Assembly: GCF_005860775.1 (NCBI RefSeq)
Contig: NZ_VCHQ01000026.1
Coordinates: 1 to 64,000, forward strand
Reading direction: 5' to 3'
Length of the DNA: 64,000 bases
Source of the DNA: Klebsiella indica
GTDB taxonomy: Bacteria > Pseudomonadota > Gammaproteobacteria > Enterobacterales > Enterobacteriaceae
Shown here one piece after another: positions 26,918-36,717 of this stretch (the first letter of the stretch is position 1; every line of letters starts with the position of its first letter). The position numbers were made by a program, and so were the translations under genes. A model generated the notes under the pieces. That model saw only the letters and a program-made list of their open reading frames with translations, was not told the DNA's origin and made no database searches.

Positions 26918-26931
26918 TGTAACGGTATGTA
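26918..26931 (-). promoter_or_regulatory. RstA-type box upstream of asr
   Basis: On the minus strand TACATACCGTTACA, matching the published RstA box TACATNTNGTTACA at all but one of its specified positions. It lies at the expected distance upstream of asr, which in E. coli is activated by RstA in acid. Confidence 0.7.
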
Positions 26932-26987
26932 CAATCTCGTGCGACAAAGAGAGACACGGCGTCAGGCTGAGCCCGACGCCGGAGAAA

Positions 26988-28475
26988 TTAAAGATAGCGC
27001 GCGATGAGGTGCTGGCGGAAAAAGTCGCTGTTAAGGTCTTCCCCGGTAGCATGTTGAATCAACTGTGAGGTGCTGAAACGGCTACCGTGCTGCCAGATAT
27101 TCTGCCGCAGCCAGTCGAAAAGGGCGCTAAGGTTGCCGCTGGCGATGTCGCTTTCTAACTTCGGCAGGGCGCGTTTGGCCGATGCCATCAGTTGAGCGGC
27201 GTACATTGCCCCTAAGGTATAAGACGGGAAGTAGCCAAAGCCGCCGTCAGTCCAGTGGATATCCTGCATACAACCATCGCGGTAGTTGCCGTTGGTGGAC
27301 AGCCCGAGCCAGTGCTGCATTTTTTCATCCCATAAAGCCGGAATATCATCGACCTCGATTTCGCCATCAATCAATGGGCGTTCGATTTCGTAACGCAGAA
27401 TAATATGTGCCGGGTAGCTCACTTCATCGGCATCGACGCGGATAAAGCCTGGTTTGACGCGCTGATTCCAGGCAATGAAGTTCTGCTGATTAAAGGCCGG
27501 TTGATCGCCGAAGTACTGGCGTACCGTAGGCAGCAGGCGCTGCAGGAAGGGGGTGCTGCGGCCAAGTTGCATTTCAAAAAACAGGCTTTGCGACTCGTGG
27601 ATTGCCGTCGAACGGGCATGGGCGATGGGCTGACCGAGCCAGTTACGCGGCAGATTTTGTTCATAGCGCGCGTGGCCGGTTTCATGAATCACGCCAAACA
27701 GGGCGCTGAGCAGGTCATTTTCATTGTAACGGGTGGTGATGCGGACATCCTGCGGCACGCCGCCGCAGAACGGATGGGCGCTGATATCCAGGCGCCCGCT
27801 GTCAAAATCAAACCCCAGTACGCGCATCGTTTCCAGCCCCAGTTCACGCTGGTCGGCAATCGGGAACGGCCCCTCTGGCGCGATGAGCGGCGTATGCGCC
27901 TGCTTCTCCACAACCTGTGCCAGCAGCGAGGGAAGCCAGGATTTAAGATCGGCGAACAGGACGTCAAGCCGCGCGCTGGTCATATCTGGCTCAAAGATAT
28001 CCAGCAGCGCATCATAGCGGGAACAGCCTTTTGCTGCGGCCCGGATTTGCGCCTCTTCGCGGCTGAGCCTGACCACTTCACGCAGGTTTTCGGCAAACCC
28101 TGACCAGTCATTGGCCGGGCGCTGGCTGCGCCAGGCGTGCTCGCAGCGGCTTCCCGCCAGCGATCTGGCTTCAACCAGACTTTCCGGCAGCAGCGCCGCC
28201 TGCTCATACTGGCGGGTCATTTCGCGCAGATTGGCCTGTTCGACATCGTTCAGATCTTCCTGAAGCGCGTTGTTCAGCCATTCCCCTACTTTTTTATCGG
28301 TCAGAATCTGATGCTGCAAAACGCCGAGTTCCGCTAACGCTTCGCTGCGGGCCGCGCTGCCGCCAGGCGGCATCATCGTGAACATATCCCAGCCGGCAAT
28401 GGCGGAGAGGTGCGAAAAGCGTGAAAGGCGCTGGAAGGTGTGAGTAAGCAGATGATAGTTTTCGTTTTTTGTCAT
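26988..28475 (-). CDS. M32 (Taq-type) metallocarboxypeptidase
   Basis: A cytoplasmic zinc carboxypeptidase of 495 residues, the normal family length. The metal motif HETGH is visible in GVIHETGHARYEQNLPRNW, with further family blocks HPFCGGVPQDVRITTRYNENDL and STAIHESQSLFFEMQLG. It releases C-terminal residues from peptides. E. coli K-12 lacks this gene in the interval between asr and ynfM, so it is an accessory or lineage-specific member of the neighbourhood. It is likely monocistronic. Confidence 0.92.
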   Translation of the reverse strand: MTKNENYHLLTHTFQRLSRFSHLSAIAGWDMFTMMPPGGSAARSEALAELGVLQHQILTDKKVGEWLNNALQEDLNDVEQANLREMTRQYEQAALLPESLVEARSLAGSRCEHAWRSQRPANDWSGFAENLREVVRLSREEAQIRAAAKGCSRYDALLDIFEPDMTSARLDVLFADLKSWLPSLLAQVVEKQAHTPLIAPEGPFPIADQRELGLETMRVLGFDFDSGRLDISAHPFCGGVPQDVRITTRYNENDLLSALFGVIHETGHARYEQNLPRNWLGQPIAHARSTAIHESQSLFFEMQLGRSTPFLQRLLPTVRQYFGDQPAFNQQNFIAWNQRVKPGFIRVDADEVSYPAHIILRYEIERPLIDGEIEVDDIPALWDEKMQHWLGLSTNGNYRDGCMQDIHWTDGGFGYFPSYTLGAMYAAQLMASAKRALPKLESDIASGNLSALFDWLRQNIWQHGSRFSTSQLIQHATGEDLNSDFFRQHLIARYL

Positions 28476-28604
28476 AGTTACACTCTGGGATGTTGCTAAT
28501 GAAAAGTAAATGATTCGTTGGCTTCTACACTATCCTGATACCATCGTCAGGTCGAGGGATGCGAGAACTTCCTGCCTAAATCTTGCGGACAATCAGAGAA
28601 GAGT

Positions 28605-28667
28605 ATGAGCAATAACGGGCCGGTGCTGCGGCAGCAGCCCATAACGAGGTGGGAGGCGCGTGGCTGA
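28605..28667 (+). CDS. Possible 20-residue leader-type peptide
   Basis: ATG at 28605 with an AGAAGAG ribosome-like site opens a frame MSNNGPVLRQQPITRWEARG and stops. The surrounding 150 bp can fold into several GC-rich hairpins. No plus-strand gene follows closely, so a classical leader role is doubtful. This is the weakest coding call in the list. Confidence 0.2.
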   Translation: MSNNGPVLRQQPITRWEARG

Positions 28668-28751
28668 TGGTTTACCCTCAGCGCTTTTACGCCGTAGAGC
28701 ACTGAGGCGAGAGGTGAGTCACGTGACCAGTTCAGGCCACGTGAACAAATG

Positions 28752-30002
28752 CTATTTCAGACGATTGTGCAAACACCAGCCGGTCAGCAGGGCCACCATC
28801 AGCATCAGGGTGATAAACCCTCCCACGCCATTCCAGCCGTAGTTATGCCAGAAGATGCCGCCCAGCGTGCCCGCGACGCTGGAACCTACATAGTAGCTGA
28901 ATAAATAGAGCGATGATGCCTGACCGCGGGCGCGGCGCGCACGCGGGCCAATCCAGCTACTGGCTACCGAGTGAGCAGCGAAAAAACCGGCCGAGAACAG
29001 CAGCATACCGATAAAAATCAGCCAGAGTGAAGAGAACAACGTGAGCAGCAGGCCGATGAGCATCACCGCGATAAAGAACAGCATCACCGGGCCGCGACCG
29101 TAGCGGACCGACATGGCGCCGGCTTTTGGCGAACTCCAGGTGCCGGTCAAATAGACCACTGATAACAGGCCAACAACGGCCTGGCTCAGCGACCACGGCG
29201 AGAGCATCAGTCGATAACCGATATAGTTAAACAGGGTGACAAACGACCCCATTAACAGAAAACCTTCGAGGAACAACAACGGCAATCCGCGATCGCGCCA
29301 GTGCAGGCGAAAGTTGATTAGCAACGATTTAGGCCGCAGCGAGGTCGGGCGGAAGTGACGCGACTCCGGCAGGATACGCCAGAACATAATTGCCGCCGCC
29401 AGGGCGAAACCGCTGATTACCGCCAGCGCAATGCGCCAGCCAAAGAAATCGGTAAACACCCCGGTCAACAGACGCCCGCTCATACCGCCAATAGAGTTAC
29501 CGCTGATATAAAGCCCCATCGAGAAGGCGACGACGCTGGGGTGAATCTCTTCACTTAGATAGGTCATACCGACCGCCGCGACGCCGCTCAGCGACAGGCC
29601 AATTAGCGCGCGCATTATCAGGATCCCATGCCAGCCGGACATCATTGTGGACAGCAGGGAGCAGCAGGAGGCCAGCACCAGCGCGGTCACCATCACCTGC
29701 TTGCGGCCAATGGCGTCGGAAAGCGGGCCGGTAAACAGCAGCCCAATCGCCAGCATGGCGGTGGAAATCGACAGCGAGATACTGCTGCTGGCCGGTGAGA
29801 TACCGAATTCGCGGGAGAGCACCGGCAGGATCGGCTGTACGCAATAGAGCAGCGCAAAGGTTGCCAGTCCGGCGGAAAAGAGAGCGAGGGTGACACGAAT
29901 AAATTGGGGGGTACCGCGTTTAATAAACTGATTTGGCTGAGGAACGATAATGTCGCTGACATCGCTTGCCGGGACGGTGTCAACGGTAGTTGTACGACTC
30001 AC
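28752..30002 (-). CDS. ynfM: MFS transporter YnfM
   Basis: A 416-residue inner-membrane transporter of the major facilitator superfamily with 12 hydrophobic segments and the GPLSDAIGRKQVM signature after helix 2. It is close to E. coli YnfM from its start, which is a GTG at 30002 (SRTTTVDTVPASD follows) with AAGGAT upstream; the longer frame from 30050 is not conserved. E. coli YnfM has been linked to arabinose efflux by annotation only. It is divergent from the LysR regulator ynfL. Confidence 0.92.
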   Translation of the reverse strand: MSRTTTVDTVPASDVSDIIVPQPNQFIKRGTPQFIRVTLALFSAGLATFALLYCVQPILPVLSREFGISPASSSISLSISTAMLAIGLLFTGPLSDAIGRKQVMVTALVLASCCSLLSTMMSGWHGILIMRALIGLSLSGVAAVGMTYLSEEIHPSVVAFSMGLYISGNSIGGMSGRLLTGVFTDFFGWRIALAVISGFALAAAIMFWRILPESRHFRPTSLRPKSLLINFRLHWRDRGLPLLFLEGFLLMGSFVTLFNYIGYRLMLSPWSLSQAVVGLLSVVYLTGTWSSPKAGAMSVRYGRGPVMLFFIAVMLIGLLLTLFSSLWLIFIGMLLFSAGFFAAHSVASSWIGPRARRARGQASSLYLFSYYVGSSVAGTLGGIFWHNYGWNGVGGFITLMLMVALLTGWCLHNRLK

Positions 30003-30120
30003 GGAAAAATCCTTGGTGATAAACAGTGTGTTAAGTGCCAGACGCTGCACGTATTTAAGGGTATGAAAAGCAAAATATTCTGTCTAATATATTAATAATC
30101 TCAAATAAGACGTTTTAAAT

Positions 30121-31014
30121 ATGAATATCGAGCTGCGTCATTTGCGTTACTTTATCGCGGTGGCTGAAGAGCTGCATTTTGGCCATGCCGCCGCGCGGTT
30201 AAACATTTCCCAGCCGCCCCTTAGCCAGCAGATTCAAATTCTCGAACAGCAAATTGGCGCACGTCTTTTTGCCCGCACTAACCGTAGCGTGAGCCTGACG
30301 GAGGCCGGAAAACAGTTTCTGGCCGACAGCCGACAAATCCTCTCTCAGGTAGATGATGCCGCCGCGCGGGCCGCCCGTCTGCATCATGGCGAAACCGGCG
30401 AATTGCGCATTGGTTTTACCTCTTCAGCGCCGTTGATTAAGACGGTATCCGACACCCTGTCGACTTTCCGCCGCCGCTACCCTGATGTTCATATCCAGAC
30501 CCGGGAAACCAATACCCGCGAACAAATTGTGCCGCTTAACGAAGGCGGGCTCGATCTCGGGCTGATGCGTAATACGCAACTGCCGGATACGCTGGTCTGG
30601 GAACGAATTTTGCGTGAACCGCTCCTGGCAATGGTCCCTTGCGATCATCCGCTGGCCAGCCAGCCCGGCGTGAGTTTGCGGGAGCTGGCGCGGGAACCGT
30701 TCGTGTTTTTCGATCCCCATGTAGGCACCGGGCTGTACGACGATATTCTGGGGTTAATGCGCCGCTATGGCCTGTCGCCGGTTATTACCCAGGAGGTGGG
30801 GGAGGCGATGACCATTATCGGACTGGTTGCCGCCGGGCTTGGGGTGTCCATTTTACCTGCTTCGTTTAAGCGAGTTCAGTTGCCGGAAATGCGCTGGTTG
30901 CCGATTAAAGAACAGGATGCGGTCTCGGAAATGTGGCTAGTCTGGTCGAAACATCACGAACAGGGGCTGGCGGCTCAGCGCTTACGCGAATCGCTTCTTG
31001 CCAGCGCCGAATGA
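30121..31014 (+). CDS. ynfL: LysR-type regulator YnfL
   Basis: A 297-residue LysR regulator: MNIELRHLRYFIAVAEELHF, a helix-turn-helix HAAARLNISQPPLSQQIQIL, and an effector domain with GELRIGFTSSAP and VGEAMTIIGLVAAGLGVSILP. It is divergent from ynfM with about 118 bp between starts, the layout in which a LysR protein controls both itself and the transporter. Ligand unknown. Confidence 0.92.
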   Translation: MNIELRHLRYFIAVAEELHFGHAAARLNISQPPLSQQIQILEQQIGARLFARTNRSVSLTEAGKQFLADSRQILSQVDDAAARAARLHHGETGELRIGFTSSAPLIKTVSDTLSTFRRRYPDVHIQTRETNTREQIVPLNEGGLDLGLMRNTQLPDTLVWERILREPLLAMVPCDHPLASQPGVSLRELAREPFVFFDPHVGTGLYDDILGLMRRYGLSPVITQEVGEAMTIIGLVAAGLGVSILPASFKRVQLPEMRWLPIKEQDAVSEMWLVWSKHHEQGLAAQRLRESLLASAE

Positions 31015-31113
31015 TTTTTTTAAGACAAAAATCGCTTAAAAATGTGCAGTAAATCACAAGGCTAAGCAAAAATTTGACGAGTGACGTTGAAGTGCTTCAC
31101 CATAGCCCAGATT

Positions 31114-31135
31114 TTATTTCGAAGCGCGAAAATAA
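31114..31135. promoter_or_regulatory. Candidate Mlc autoregulatory operator
   Basis: TTATTTCGAAG is followed by CGCGAAAATAA, an imperfect palindrome of the TTATTTTCG/CGAAATAA kind bound by Mlc. It ends 12 bp before the mlc start codon, as expected for autorepression, which is known in E. coli. Confidence 0.65.
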
Positions 31136-31147
31136 AGGGAGTCAACG

Positions 31148-32368
31148 GTGGTAGCGGACAGTCAGCCAGGGCATATCGATCAAATTAAGCAGACCAATGC
31201 GGGCGCTGTTTACCGCCTGATTGATCAGCTTGGCCCGGTTTCGCGTATCGATCTTTCGCGCTTTGCGCAACTGGCGCCTGCCAGTATCACGAAAATCGTG
31301 CGCGAAATGCTGGAAGCGCACCTGGTGCAGGAGACGGAAATCCAGGAGCCGGGAAGCCGGGGGCGCCCTGCGGTGGGGCTGATGGTGGAAACGGAGGCCT
31401 GGCACTATCTTTCCATCCGTATTAATCGCGGTGAAATCCACCTTGCGCTGCGGGATTTAAGCAGTGCGCTGGTGGTGGAAGAACAACTGGAACTGGCATT
31501 GCAACACGTGCAACCTTTTGCGACGCGATTACTTGATCATGTTGACCAGTTTTTTATACGCCATCAGAAAAAACTGGAGCGTTTAACCGCTATCGCCATC
31601 ACCATGCCGGGAATTATTGACACCGAGAATGGCATCATCCACCGGATGCCTTTTTATGATGACGTTAAGGATATGCCGCTTGGGGAAATACTGGCTAATC
31701 ATACCGGGGTGTCGGTCTACATTCAGCACGATATCAGCGCCTGGACGATGGCGGAATCGCTGTTTGGCGCATCGCGAGGGGCGCGGGATGTGATTCAGGT
31801 GGTTATCGATCATAATGTCGGCGCAGGCGTGATCACCGACGGTCGCCTGCTGCATGCCGGCAGCAGCAGCCTGGTGGAAATCGGTCATACCCAGGTCGAT
31901 CCTTACGGTAAGCGCTGCTATTGCGGCAACCACGGCTGTCTGGAAACCATCGCCAGCGTGGAGAGCGTGCTGGAGTTAGCCCGGGTGAGAATGGCGAAAT
32001 CGATGAGTTCGATGCTGCATCAGCAGCCGTTAAGCGTGGAGTGGCTATGTCAGGCGGCATTGCAGGGGGATCTACTGGCGCGGGACATTATCAGCGGCGT
32101 CGGGAACCATGTCGGACGGATCCTGGCGATTATGGTCAATCTCTTTAATCCGCAAAAAATCCTTATTGGTTCCCCCTTTAACCAGGCGTCAGATATCCTG
32201 TTTCCGGCGATATCTGATTGTATTCGGCAGCAGTCGTTACCGGCGTACAGTCGCCATATCGCGGTAGAAAGCACCCAGTTCTCTAACCGGGGTACGATGG
32301 CTGGCGCGGCGCTGGTCAAGGATGCCCTCTATAACGGATCGTTGTTGATACGACTGTTACAGGGTTAA
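31148..32368 (+). CDS. mlc: Mlc, glucose-responsive ROK-family repressor
   Basis: A global repressor of PTS and sugar genes, relieved when it is sequestered by unphosphorylated EIICB(Glc). It has 406 residues, the same as E. coli, starting with GTG at 31148 (VADSQPGHIDQIKQ). It has an N-terminal winged helix (FAQLAPASITKIVREMLEA), a ROK fold with HNVGAGVITDGRLLHAG, and a zinc site in IGHTQVDPYGKRCYCGNHGC. All parts are intact. Also known as dgsA. Confidence 0.96.
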   Translation: MVADSQPGHIDQIKQTNAGAVYRLIDQLGPVSRIDLSRFAQLAPASITKIVREMLEAHLVQETEIQEPGSRGRPAVGLMVETEAWHYLSIRINRGEIHLALRDLSSALVVEEQLELALQHVQPFATRLLDHVDQFFIRHQKKLERLTAIAITMPGIIDTENGIIHRMPFYDDVKDMPLGEILANHTGVSVYIQHDISAWTMAESLFGASRGARDVIQVVIDHNVGAGVITDGRLLHAGSSSLVEIGHTQVDPYGKRCYCGNHGCLETIASVESVLELARVRMAKSMSSMLHQQPLSVEWLCQAALQGDLLARDIISGVGNHVGRILAIMVNLFNPQKILIGSPFNQASDILFPAISDCIRQQSLPAYSRHIAVESTQFSNRGTMAGAALVKDALYNGSLLIRLLQG

Positions 32369-32495
32369 CATTTTTTCATATTCACACCAAAAATTGCGCT
32401 ATCTCAAGCTGACCTCATATGGCATCGCGTAGACTTTTTCCACCGTTGATTATTTCTCTCCTGTATATTTCATCAAAATAACTGTGGGGTTAGTG

Positions 32496-33191
32496 ATGTT
32501 TAAGCGTTTCTTCATAACAGGTACTGACACCGCTGTCGGGAAGACAGTGGTTTCCCGTGCGCTGTTACAGGCTCTGGCGGCCAGCGGCAAAAGCGTCGCC
32601 GGGTACAAGCCTGTGGCGAAGAGTAGCAAAGAGACGCCGGACGGATTGCGCAACAAAGACGCGCTGGTGTTACAGAGTGTGTCGTCGTTGACGTTACCGT
32701 ATGATGCTGTCAATCCCATCGCATTAAGCGAAGATGAAAGCAGCGTGGCGCATAGTTTCCCGATCAACTACGGCCTGCTGTCGGATGGGCTGCAGCGTCT
32801 GAGCAGTCAGGTCGAGCACGTGGTCGTCGAAGGGACCGGCGGCTGGCGCAGCCTGATGAACGATCTGCGTCCGCTCTCGGAATGGGTAGTACAGGAGCAA
32901 CTGCCGGTATTAATGGTGGTGGGGATTCAGGAAGGGTGTATTAATCATGCCTTACTGACTGCGCAGGCTATTGCCAATGACGGTTTGCCGCTGATTGGCT
33001 GGGTCGCTAACCGCATCAATCCCGGTCTGGCGCATTATGCCGAAATTATCGACGTGCTGAGCAAGAAACTGCCTGCGCCGCTGATCGGCGAACTGCCTTA
33101 TTTGCCACGAGCCGAACAGCGCGAACTGGGCCGGTATATTGATCTATCGATGCTCGGCGAGGTGATGGCGATAGATAGAATCTCGGCATAG
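32496..33191 (+). CDS. bioD2: BioD2 (YnfK), dethiobiotin synthase paralogue
   Basis: A 231-residue ATP-dependent carboxylase-fold protein, same length as E. coli YnfK. It has the P-loop [15 protein letters not shown] (residues about 6-20), [20 protein letters not shown] and [20 protein letters not shown]. Start at 32496, with a G-rich ribosome site. It is a second dethiobiotin synthase separate from the bio operon; its cellular role in E. coli is minor or conditional. Its 3' end overlaps convergent clcB by 48 bp. Confidence 0.92.
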   Translation: MFKRFFITGTDTAVGKTVVSRALLQALAASGKSVAGYKPVAKSSKETPDGLRNKDALVLQSVSSLTLPYDAVNPIALSEDESSVAHSFPINYGLLSDGLQRLSSQVEHVVVEGTGGWRSLMNDLRPLSEWVVQEQLPVLMVVGIQEGCINHALLTAQAIANDGLPLIGWVANRINPGLAHYAEIIDVLSKKLPAPLIGELPYLPRAEQRELGRYIDLSMLGEVMAIDRISA

Positions 33192-34439
33192 CGTCCGCGA
33201 CAGCACTGATGCCAGTACGCTGGCAATCAATAAACCGGGCAGTAAAACGTATTGTCCGGTCATTTCGCATATCATCAGCGTTGACATAATCGGCGCGTGA
33301 GTAGTGGCCGCCAGGAACGCCGCCATGCCGGTTAAACCCATCATGATCGCCATTTCGGCGCCGCCCTGTAGCCAGATCCCTGTCAGGCTGGCAAACAACA
33401 TACCAATGCCCAGGCCGACAAAGAGTGTCGGCGTAAAAATCCCGCCCGGCGCGCCGGAACCGCTGCTGGCCAGCACCGCAAACAGTTTGCAGACGAATAC
33501 CATCAGCATCACGCCGAAGAGCGGTGGCGCCAGGAGATAGCGCTGCACCACACTGTAGCCGTTGCCCCAGACGGCGGGCGCGACCAGCGACAACAGGCCG
33601 ACGATAATGCCGCCCAGCGCCAGTTGCCACGGCGGTGAAAGGCGTAGCCGGACGAAACAGTGATGGCTAAACCCCATCAGCCTGATGAACAGAGGGCCGC
33701 ACAGTCCGGCCAGCAACCCGGTAGCCAGCATCAGTGCATATTGTGTCGCCCCCATGTTTTGATGGAATTCAACCTGATACAACGGCGCCGCGCTACCGTT
33801 CATCAGATTCGTCAGTAGCAGGGCGATCACGGCGGCAATCACCACCGGGCCCAGCGACGCCAGCATCAGCGTGCCAAATAAGATCTCAGCGATAAACAGG
33901 CTGCCAGCTAACGGCGCGTGATAAGCGCTGGCCATCCCGGCGGCGGCACCACAGGCGACCCACAGTTTCCATTCTTCTTTGGGGGTAAAACGGCGCGCGA
34001 ACAGCGAGGCCGCCAGGGCCGCCAGCAGGATCATCGCCCCCTCGCGGCCAATGGCGCTGCCGGTGGTCACCACCAGCAGGGAGGCCAGCGACTTCACCAG
34101 GCTGGCTGGCGTATCAAACACGCCGTCACCTGTCTCAAGGGCTTCCATATAATCGGTCGGCGCATGCGGCCGATCGACCGTCCGGCGTTGCCAGAGCCAA
34201 AGCAGAATGCCTGCGCCCAGGCCGCCAAGCGCCGGAGTTAACATCCGACGCCACCAGGGAAGCGCCTTTGCGGCATTGACCAGGCTGCCGCTGTCATTGT
34301 CCAGAAACAGGTCTTCCAGTCCGACCATCGCATGGCGAAACAGGGCGACCGCCAGCGCGGCAAAGGCGCCGACTAACATGGCAAACAATAAGCGACGGAA
34401 CATCACCTGAAGATCAGGATAGCTATGGAGACGTTGCAT
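33144..34439 (-). CDS. clcB: ClcB, CLC-type chloride channel/transporter
   Basis: A voltage-gated-type ClC family membrane protein of up to 431 residues, aligning with E. coli ClcB. Selectivity motifs are visible: [16 protein letters not shown] near residue 340 and [16 protein letters not shown] near 125. In E. coli ClcA and ClcB support extreme acid resistance by chloride/proton exchange. The start is uncertain: ATG at 34439 adds 12 residues to the E. coli-like start at 34403 (MFRRLLFAM). Confidence 0.92.
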   Translation of the reverse strand: MQRLHSYPDLQVMFRRLLFAMLVGAFAALAVALFRHAMVGLEDLFLDNDSGSLVNAAKALPWWRRMLTPALGGLGAGILLWLWQRRTVDRPHAPTDYMEALETGDGVFDTPASLVKSLASLLVVTTGSAIGREGAMILLAALAASLFARRFTPKEEWKLWVACGAAAGMASAYHAPLAGSLFIAEILFGTLMLASLGPVVIAAVIALLLTNLMNGSAAPLYQVEFHQNMGATQYALMLATGLLAGLCGPLFIRLMGFSHHCFVRLRLSPPWQLALGGIIVGLLSLVAPAVWGNGYSVVQRYLLAPPLFGVMLMVFVCKLFAVLASSGSGAPGGIFTPTLFVGLGIGMLFASLTGIWLQGGAEMAIMMGLTGMAAFLAATTHAPIMSTLMICEMTGQYVLLPGLLIASVLASVLSRTLCRDSIYRHHLAEHR

Positions 34440-34590
34440 CAGTGGATACGATTAACAGGAAACAGAGGCTTATTGTGCTGGGAAATAAGAATATACGCAA
34501 AAGCTATAAGCATGGATAAACGTGTATAAATGTGAATACGTGACATTGTCACAAAAACATCATGCCTGCCTGACAGGCATGATGCACGGT

Positions 34591-35196
34591 TTAACGGTAG
34601 AGGGGTTTTTCAGCCACCGCGCAGGACAGTTGCGTCTGCCAGTGTGCCAGCGTTTCTTGCGCCAACATGCCCAGCGCCTGATAAAAAGCGTTTCCCGCGT
34701 CGGCGACAAATACGCTTAAAAAGCGGCCTGACCACGGAAGCAGGTGCCAGGCAAGAAGCTGGGAGAAGGTTTCATCCTGACCGGACTCGCAGAGCCAGGC
34801 GGCCAGCAGCAGCAGCGTCCCGAAGTGGTCTTCAGGTTCTGTGCGTTGCGCCGCCAGACTGATGCCGTTCGCCCGCATCCACTCACGCAACTCCAGCGTT
34901 GAGTCGCCGAACAACACGCTCTCTTTATCCAGCCAGACCGAGCCCCACGGCGGCGCGGGCAAAGCCCACGGGCCGATAAACAACCGTTGCCAGGCCTCGG
35001 GCAACGGTTCCTCGTCGACAACAGCGAACTGCGCCGCCAGAATGTCCGGGACCGACCAGGGCCACTGACTTCGCCAGCTGCCATCGCGCAGGGCGGCCAC
35101 TAAGGGGGCCGCCTGCTCGCTATCCGGAGCAAAAGTAAACAACGCGCCCAGCGTACGGGCGCTTAAAGAGATTGCGTTACGGTCATCGGAATGCAT
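34591..35196 (-). CDS. dmsD: YnfI/DmsD, Tat-substrate maturation chaperone
   Basis: A cytoplasmic TorD-family chaperone of 201 residues that binds the twin-arginine leader of DmsA/YnfF-type reductases until the cofactor is inserted. The family core WQRLFIGPWALPAPPWGSVW and EPEDHFGTLLLLAAWL are present. Start at 35196 with AAGGAAC upstream. It is the last gene of the ynf operon and should serve YnfF encoded upstream. Confidence 0.93.
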   Translation of the reverse strand: MHSDDRNAISLSARTLGALFTFAPDSEQAAPLVAALRDGSWRSQWPWSVPDILAAQFAVVDEEPLPEAWQRLFIGPWALPAPPWGSVWLDKESVLFGDSTLELREWMRANGISLAAQRTEPEDHFGTLLLLAAWLCESGQDETFSQLLAWHLLPWSGRFLSVFVADAGNAFYQALGMLAQETLAHWQTQLSCAVAEKPLYR

Positions 35197-35230
35197 GGTT
35201 CTATTGTTCCTTAGCAGGTGACTCAGTTGC

Positions 35231-36088
35231 TTAACCGGCAATGGCTGTGCCGACCGTCATATGCAGGCCATAAAACAGGCCGCGGCCGATAAACTCGCCG
35301 AGTAATACCAGTATCAGGCCGGACAGTAAGCTGACGATCTGTGGCGTTTTCCGCCTTGCCAGCGGGCAGATCCAGCAGCCAAGACCCAGCGTCAACAGGA
35401 CGAAGCGTAATGTTTGCAGCCAGCCATAATCTGGCAACAGCTTGCTGGCCTGTTGCACGGAACTGTGAATGCTCGCCAGTTCGCTACTTTGCAAAATGAC
35501 AACCGCGAGGCTTGCCAGCAGTGCAAAAGTGCTGATGGAGGCGAACGCTGTACCGTTGAACGTCACGTTGGCCATGCGCAACAGCAGGGCGGCAAACAGC
35601 GGCCCGCAGAGTAGCATCGTCAGGAAGAATGCGGCGGTGGTATAGCCATTATACCAGGTGGGAACGGTATCGATTTGGTACACCAGGGTCATTGCAAGGA
35701 CGAACAGGCAGCCGAGCAGCATGGTGATCAGGAGCCAGGTTTTTGCCAACATCCGCGGCATTTTTCCGAGAAAGCTGAGTAGCCACCAGATTCCGCCTGC
35801 CGCGAAGAAGAGCGCCCCAGCGGCAATTTCATTACTTAATGCCGATGACCCGATGCGGTTAAGGGAATTAAATGCCCGGAACGGTGAACCGAGATGAAGG
35901 ACTGACGCCAGAAAACCCACTCCCATCAACAGCCAGATAAAAAACATGCTGCGCACCAGGCGCTGGCGGGCGTCGGTGTTATTATTCAGCGATAGCCAGC
36001 CAGGCCCGGCCACGATCATTGCGCCGGCAACGCTTTGCCCCAGTACCGTAAAGAGCACCAGCGGCCATTCATGCCATCCATTTCCCAT
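35231..36088 (-). CDS. ynfH: YnfH, membrane anchor subunit (DmsC-like)
   Basis: A 285-residue inner-membrane protein with eight hydrophobic segments that anchors the YnfFG reductase and oxidises menaquinol. It starts MGNGWHEWPLVLFTVLGQSV, the same as E. coli YnfH, fixing the ATG at 36088, immediately after ynfG. VYQIDTVPTWYNGYTTAAFF and LASIHSSVQQASKLLPDY are conserved DmsC-type loops. Confidence 0.93.
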   Translation of the reverse strand: MGNGWHEWPLVLFTVLGQSVAGAMIVAGPGWLSLNNNTDARQRLVRSMFFIWLLMGVGFLASVLHLGSPFRAFNSLNRIGSSALSNEIAAGALFFAAGGIWWLLSFLGKMPRMLAKTWLLITMLLGCLFVLAMTLVYQIDTVPTWYNGYTTAAFFLTMLLCGPLFAALLLRMANVTFNGTAFASISTFALLASLAVVILQSSELASIHSSVQQASKLLPDYGWLQTLRFVLLTLGLGCWICPLARRKTPQIVSLLSGLILVLLGEFIGRGLFYGLHMTVGTAIAG

Positions 36089-36089
36089 T

Positions 36090-36707
36090 TTAAACCTCCT
36101 CTGGATTGGCCAGATAGCCGGTGGTATCGCCGCAAGGGCGCGCATTAACGTTTGGCCTGATGACAATACTCGGCCTGGTGAAGTGCGCAGATGGCAGCGG
36201 CGCGACGGCGGAAAGCGGGCCGTATTTTTCACGTAGCGCATCGATCGGGCCAAAGTCGAGCGCCCGCAGCGGGCAGGACTCGACGCAAATCGGCTTTTTA
36301 CCTTCGGCGACTCTGTCGTAGCAGCCGTCGCATTTTGTCATATGGCCTTTTGTCGCATTGTACTGCGGTGCGCCGTACGGACAGGCCATATGGCAGTAGC
36401 GGCAGCCGATACAGACCGCTTCATCCACCACCACAAAACCGTCATCGCGTTTATGCATTGCTCCGCTGGGACACACTTTCGTGCAGGCCGGGTCTTCGCA
36501 GTGGTTACAGGCGATGGAGAGGTAATAGGCGAAGACGTTTTGATTCCAGACGCCGTTATCTTCCAGCCAGTCGCCGCCGGCATACTCATAGATGCGGCGA
36601 AAGCTGACGTCAGGGGTTAAGTTTTTATAATCCTTACAGGCCAGCTCGCAGGTTTTACAACCGGTACAGCGGGCGGAATCGATAAAAAATCCATATTGAA
36701 CGCTCAT
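36090..36707 (-). CDS. ynfG: YnfG, four-cluster iron-sulfur subunit (DmsB-like)
   Basis: A 205-residue electron-transfer subunit with four cysteine groups of the ferredoxin type: CTGCKTCELAC, CNHCEDPACTKVCPSGAM, CIGCRYCHMACPYG and CDGCYDRVAEGKKPICVESC. It carries electrons from YnfH to the catalytic subunit. Length and sequence follow E. coli YnfG throughout. Confidence 0.95.
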   Translation of the reverse strand: MSVQYGFFIDSARCTGCKTCELACKDYKNLTPDVSFRRIYEYAGGDWLEDNGVWNQNVFAYYLSIACNHCEDPACTKVCPSGAMHKRDDGFVVVDEAVCIGCRYCHMACPYGAPQYNATKGHMTKCDGCYDRVAEGKKPICVESCPLRALDFGPIDALREKYGPLSAVAPLPSAHFTRPSIVIRPNVNARPCGDTTGYLANPEEV

Positions 36708-36717
36708 GGTTTACTCC

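Noticed and set aside
28718-28750. GTCACGTGAC palindrome and CACGTGA repeat after ynfM as a terminator
   Set aside because: No T run follows on the minus strand and the arms are separated by a long loop, so I could not support a terminator call.
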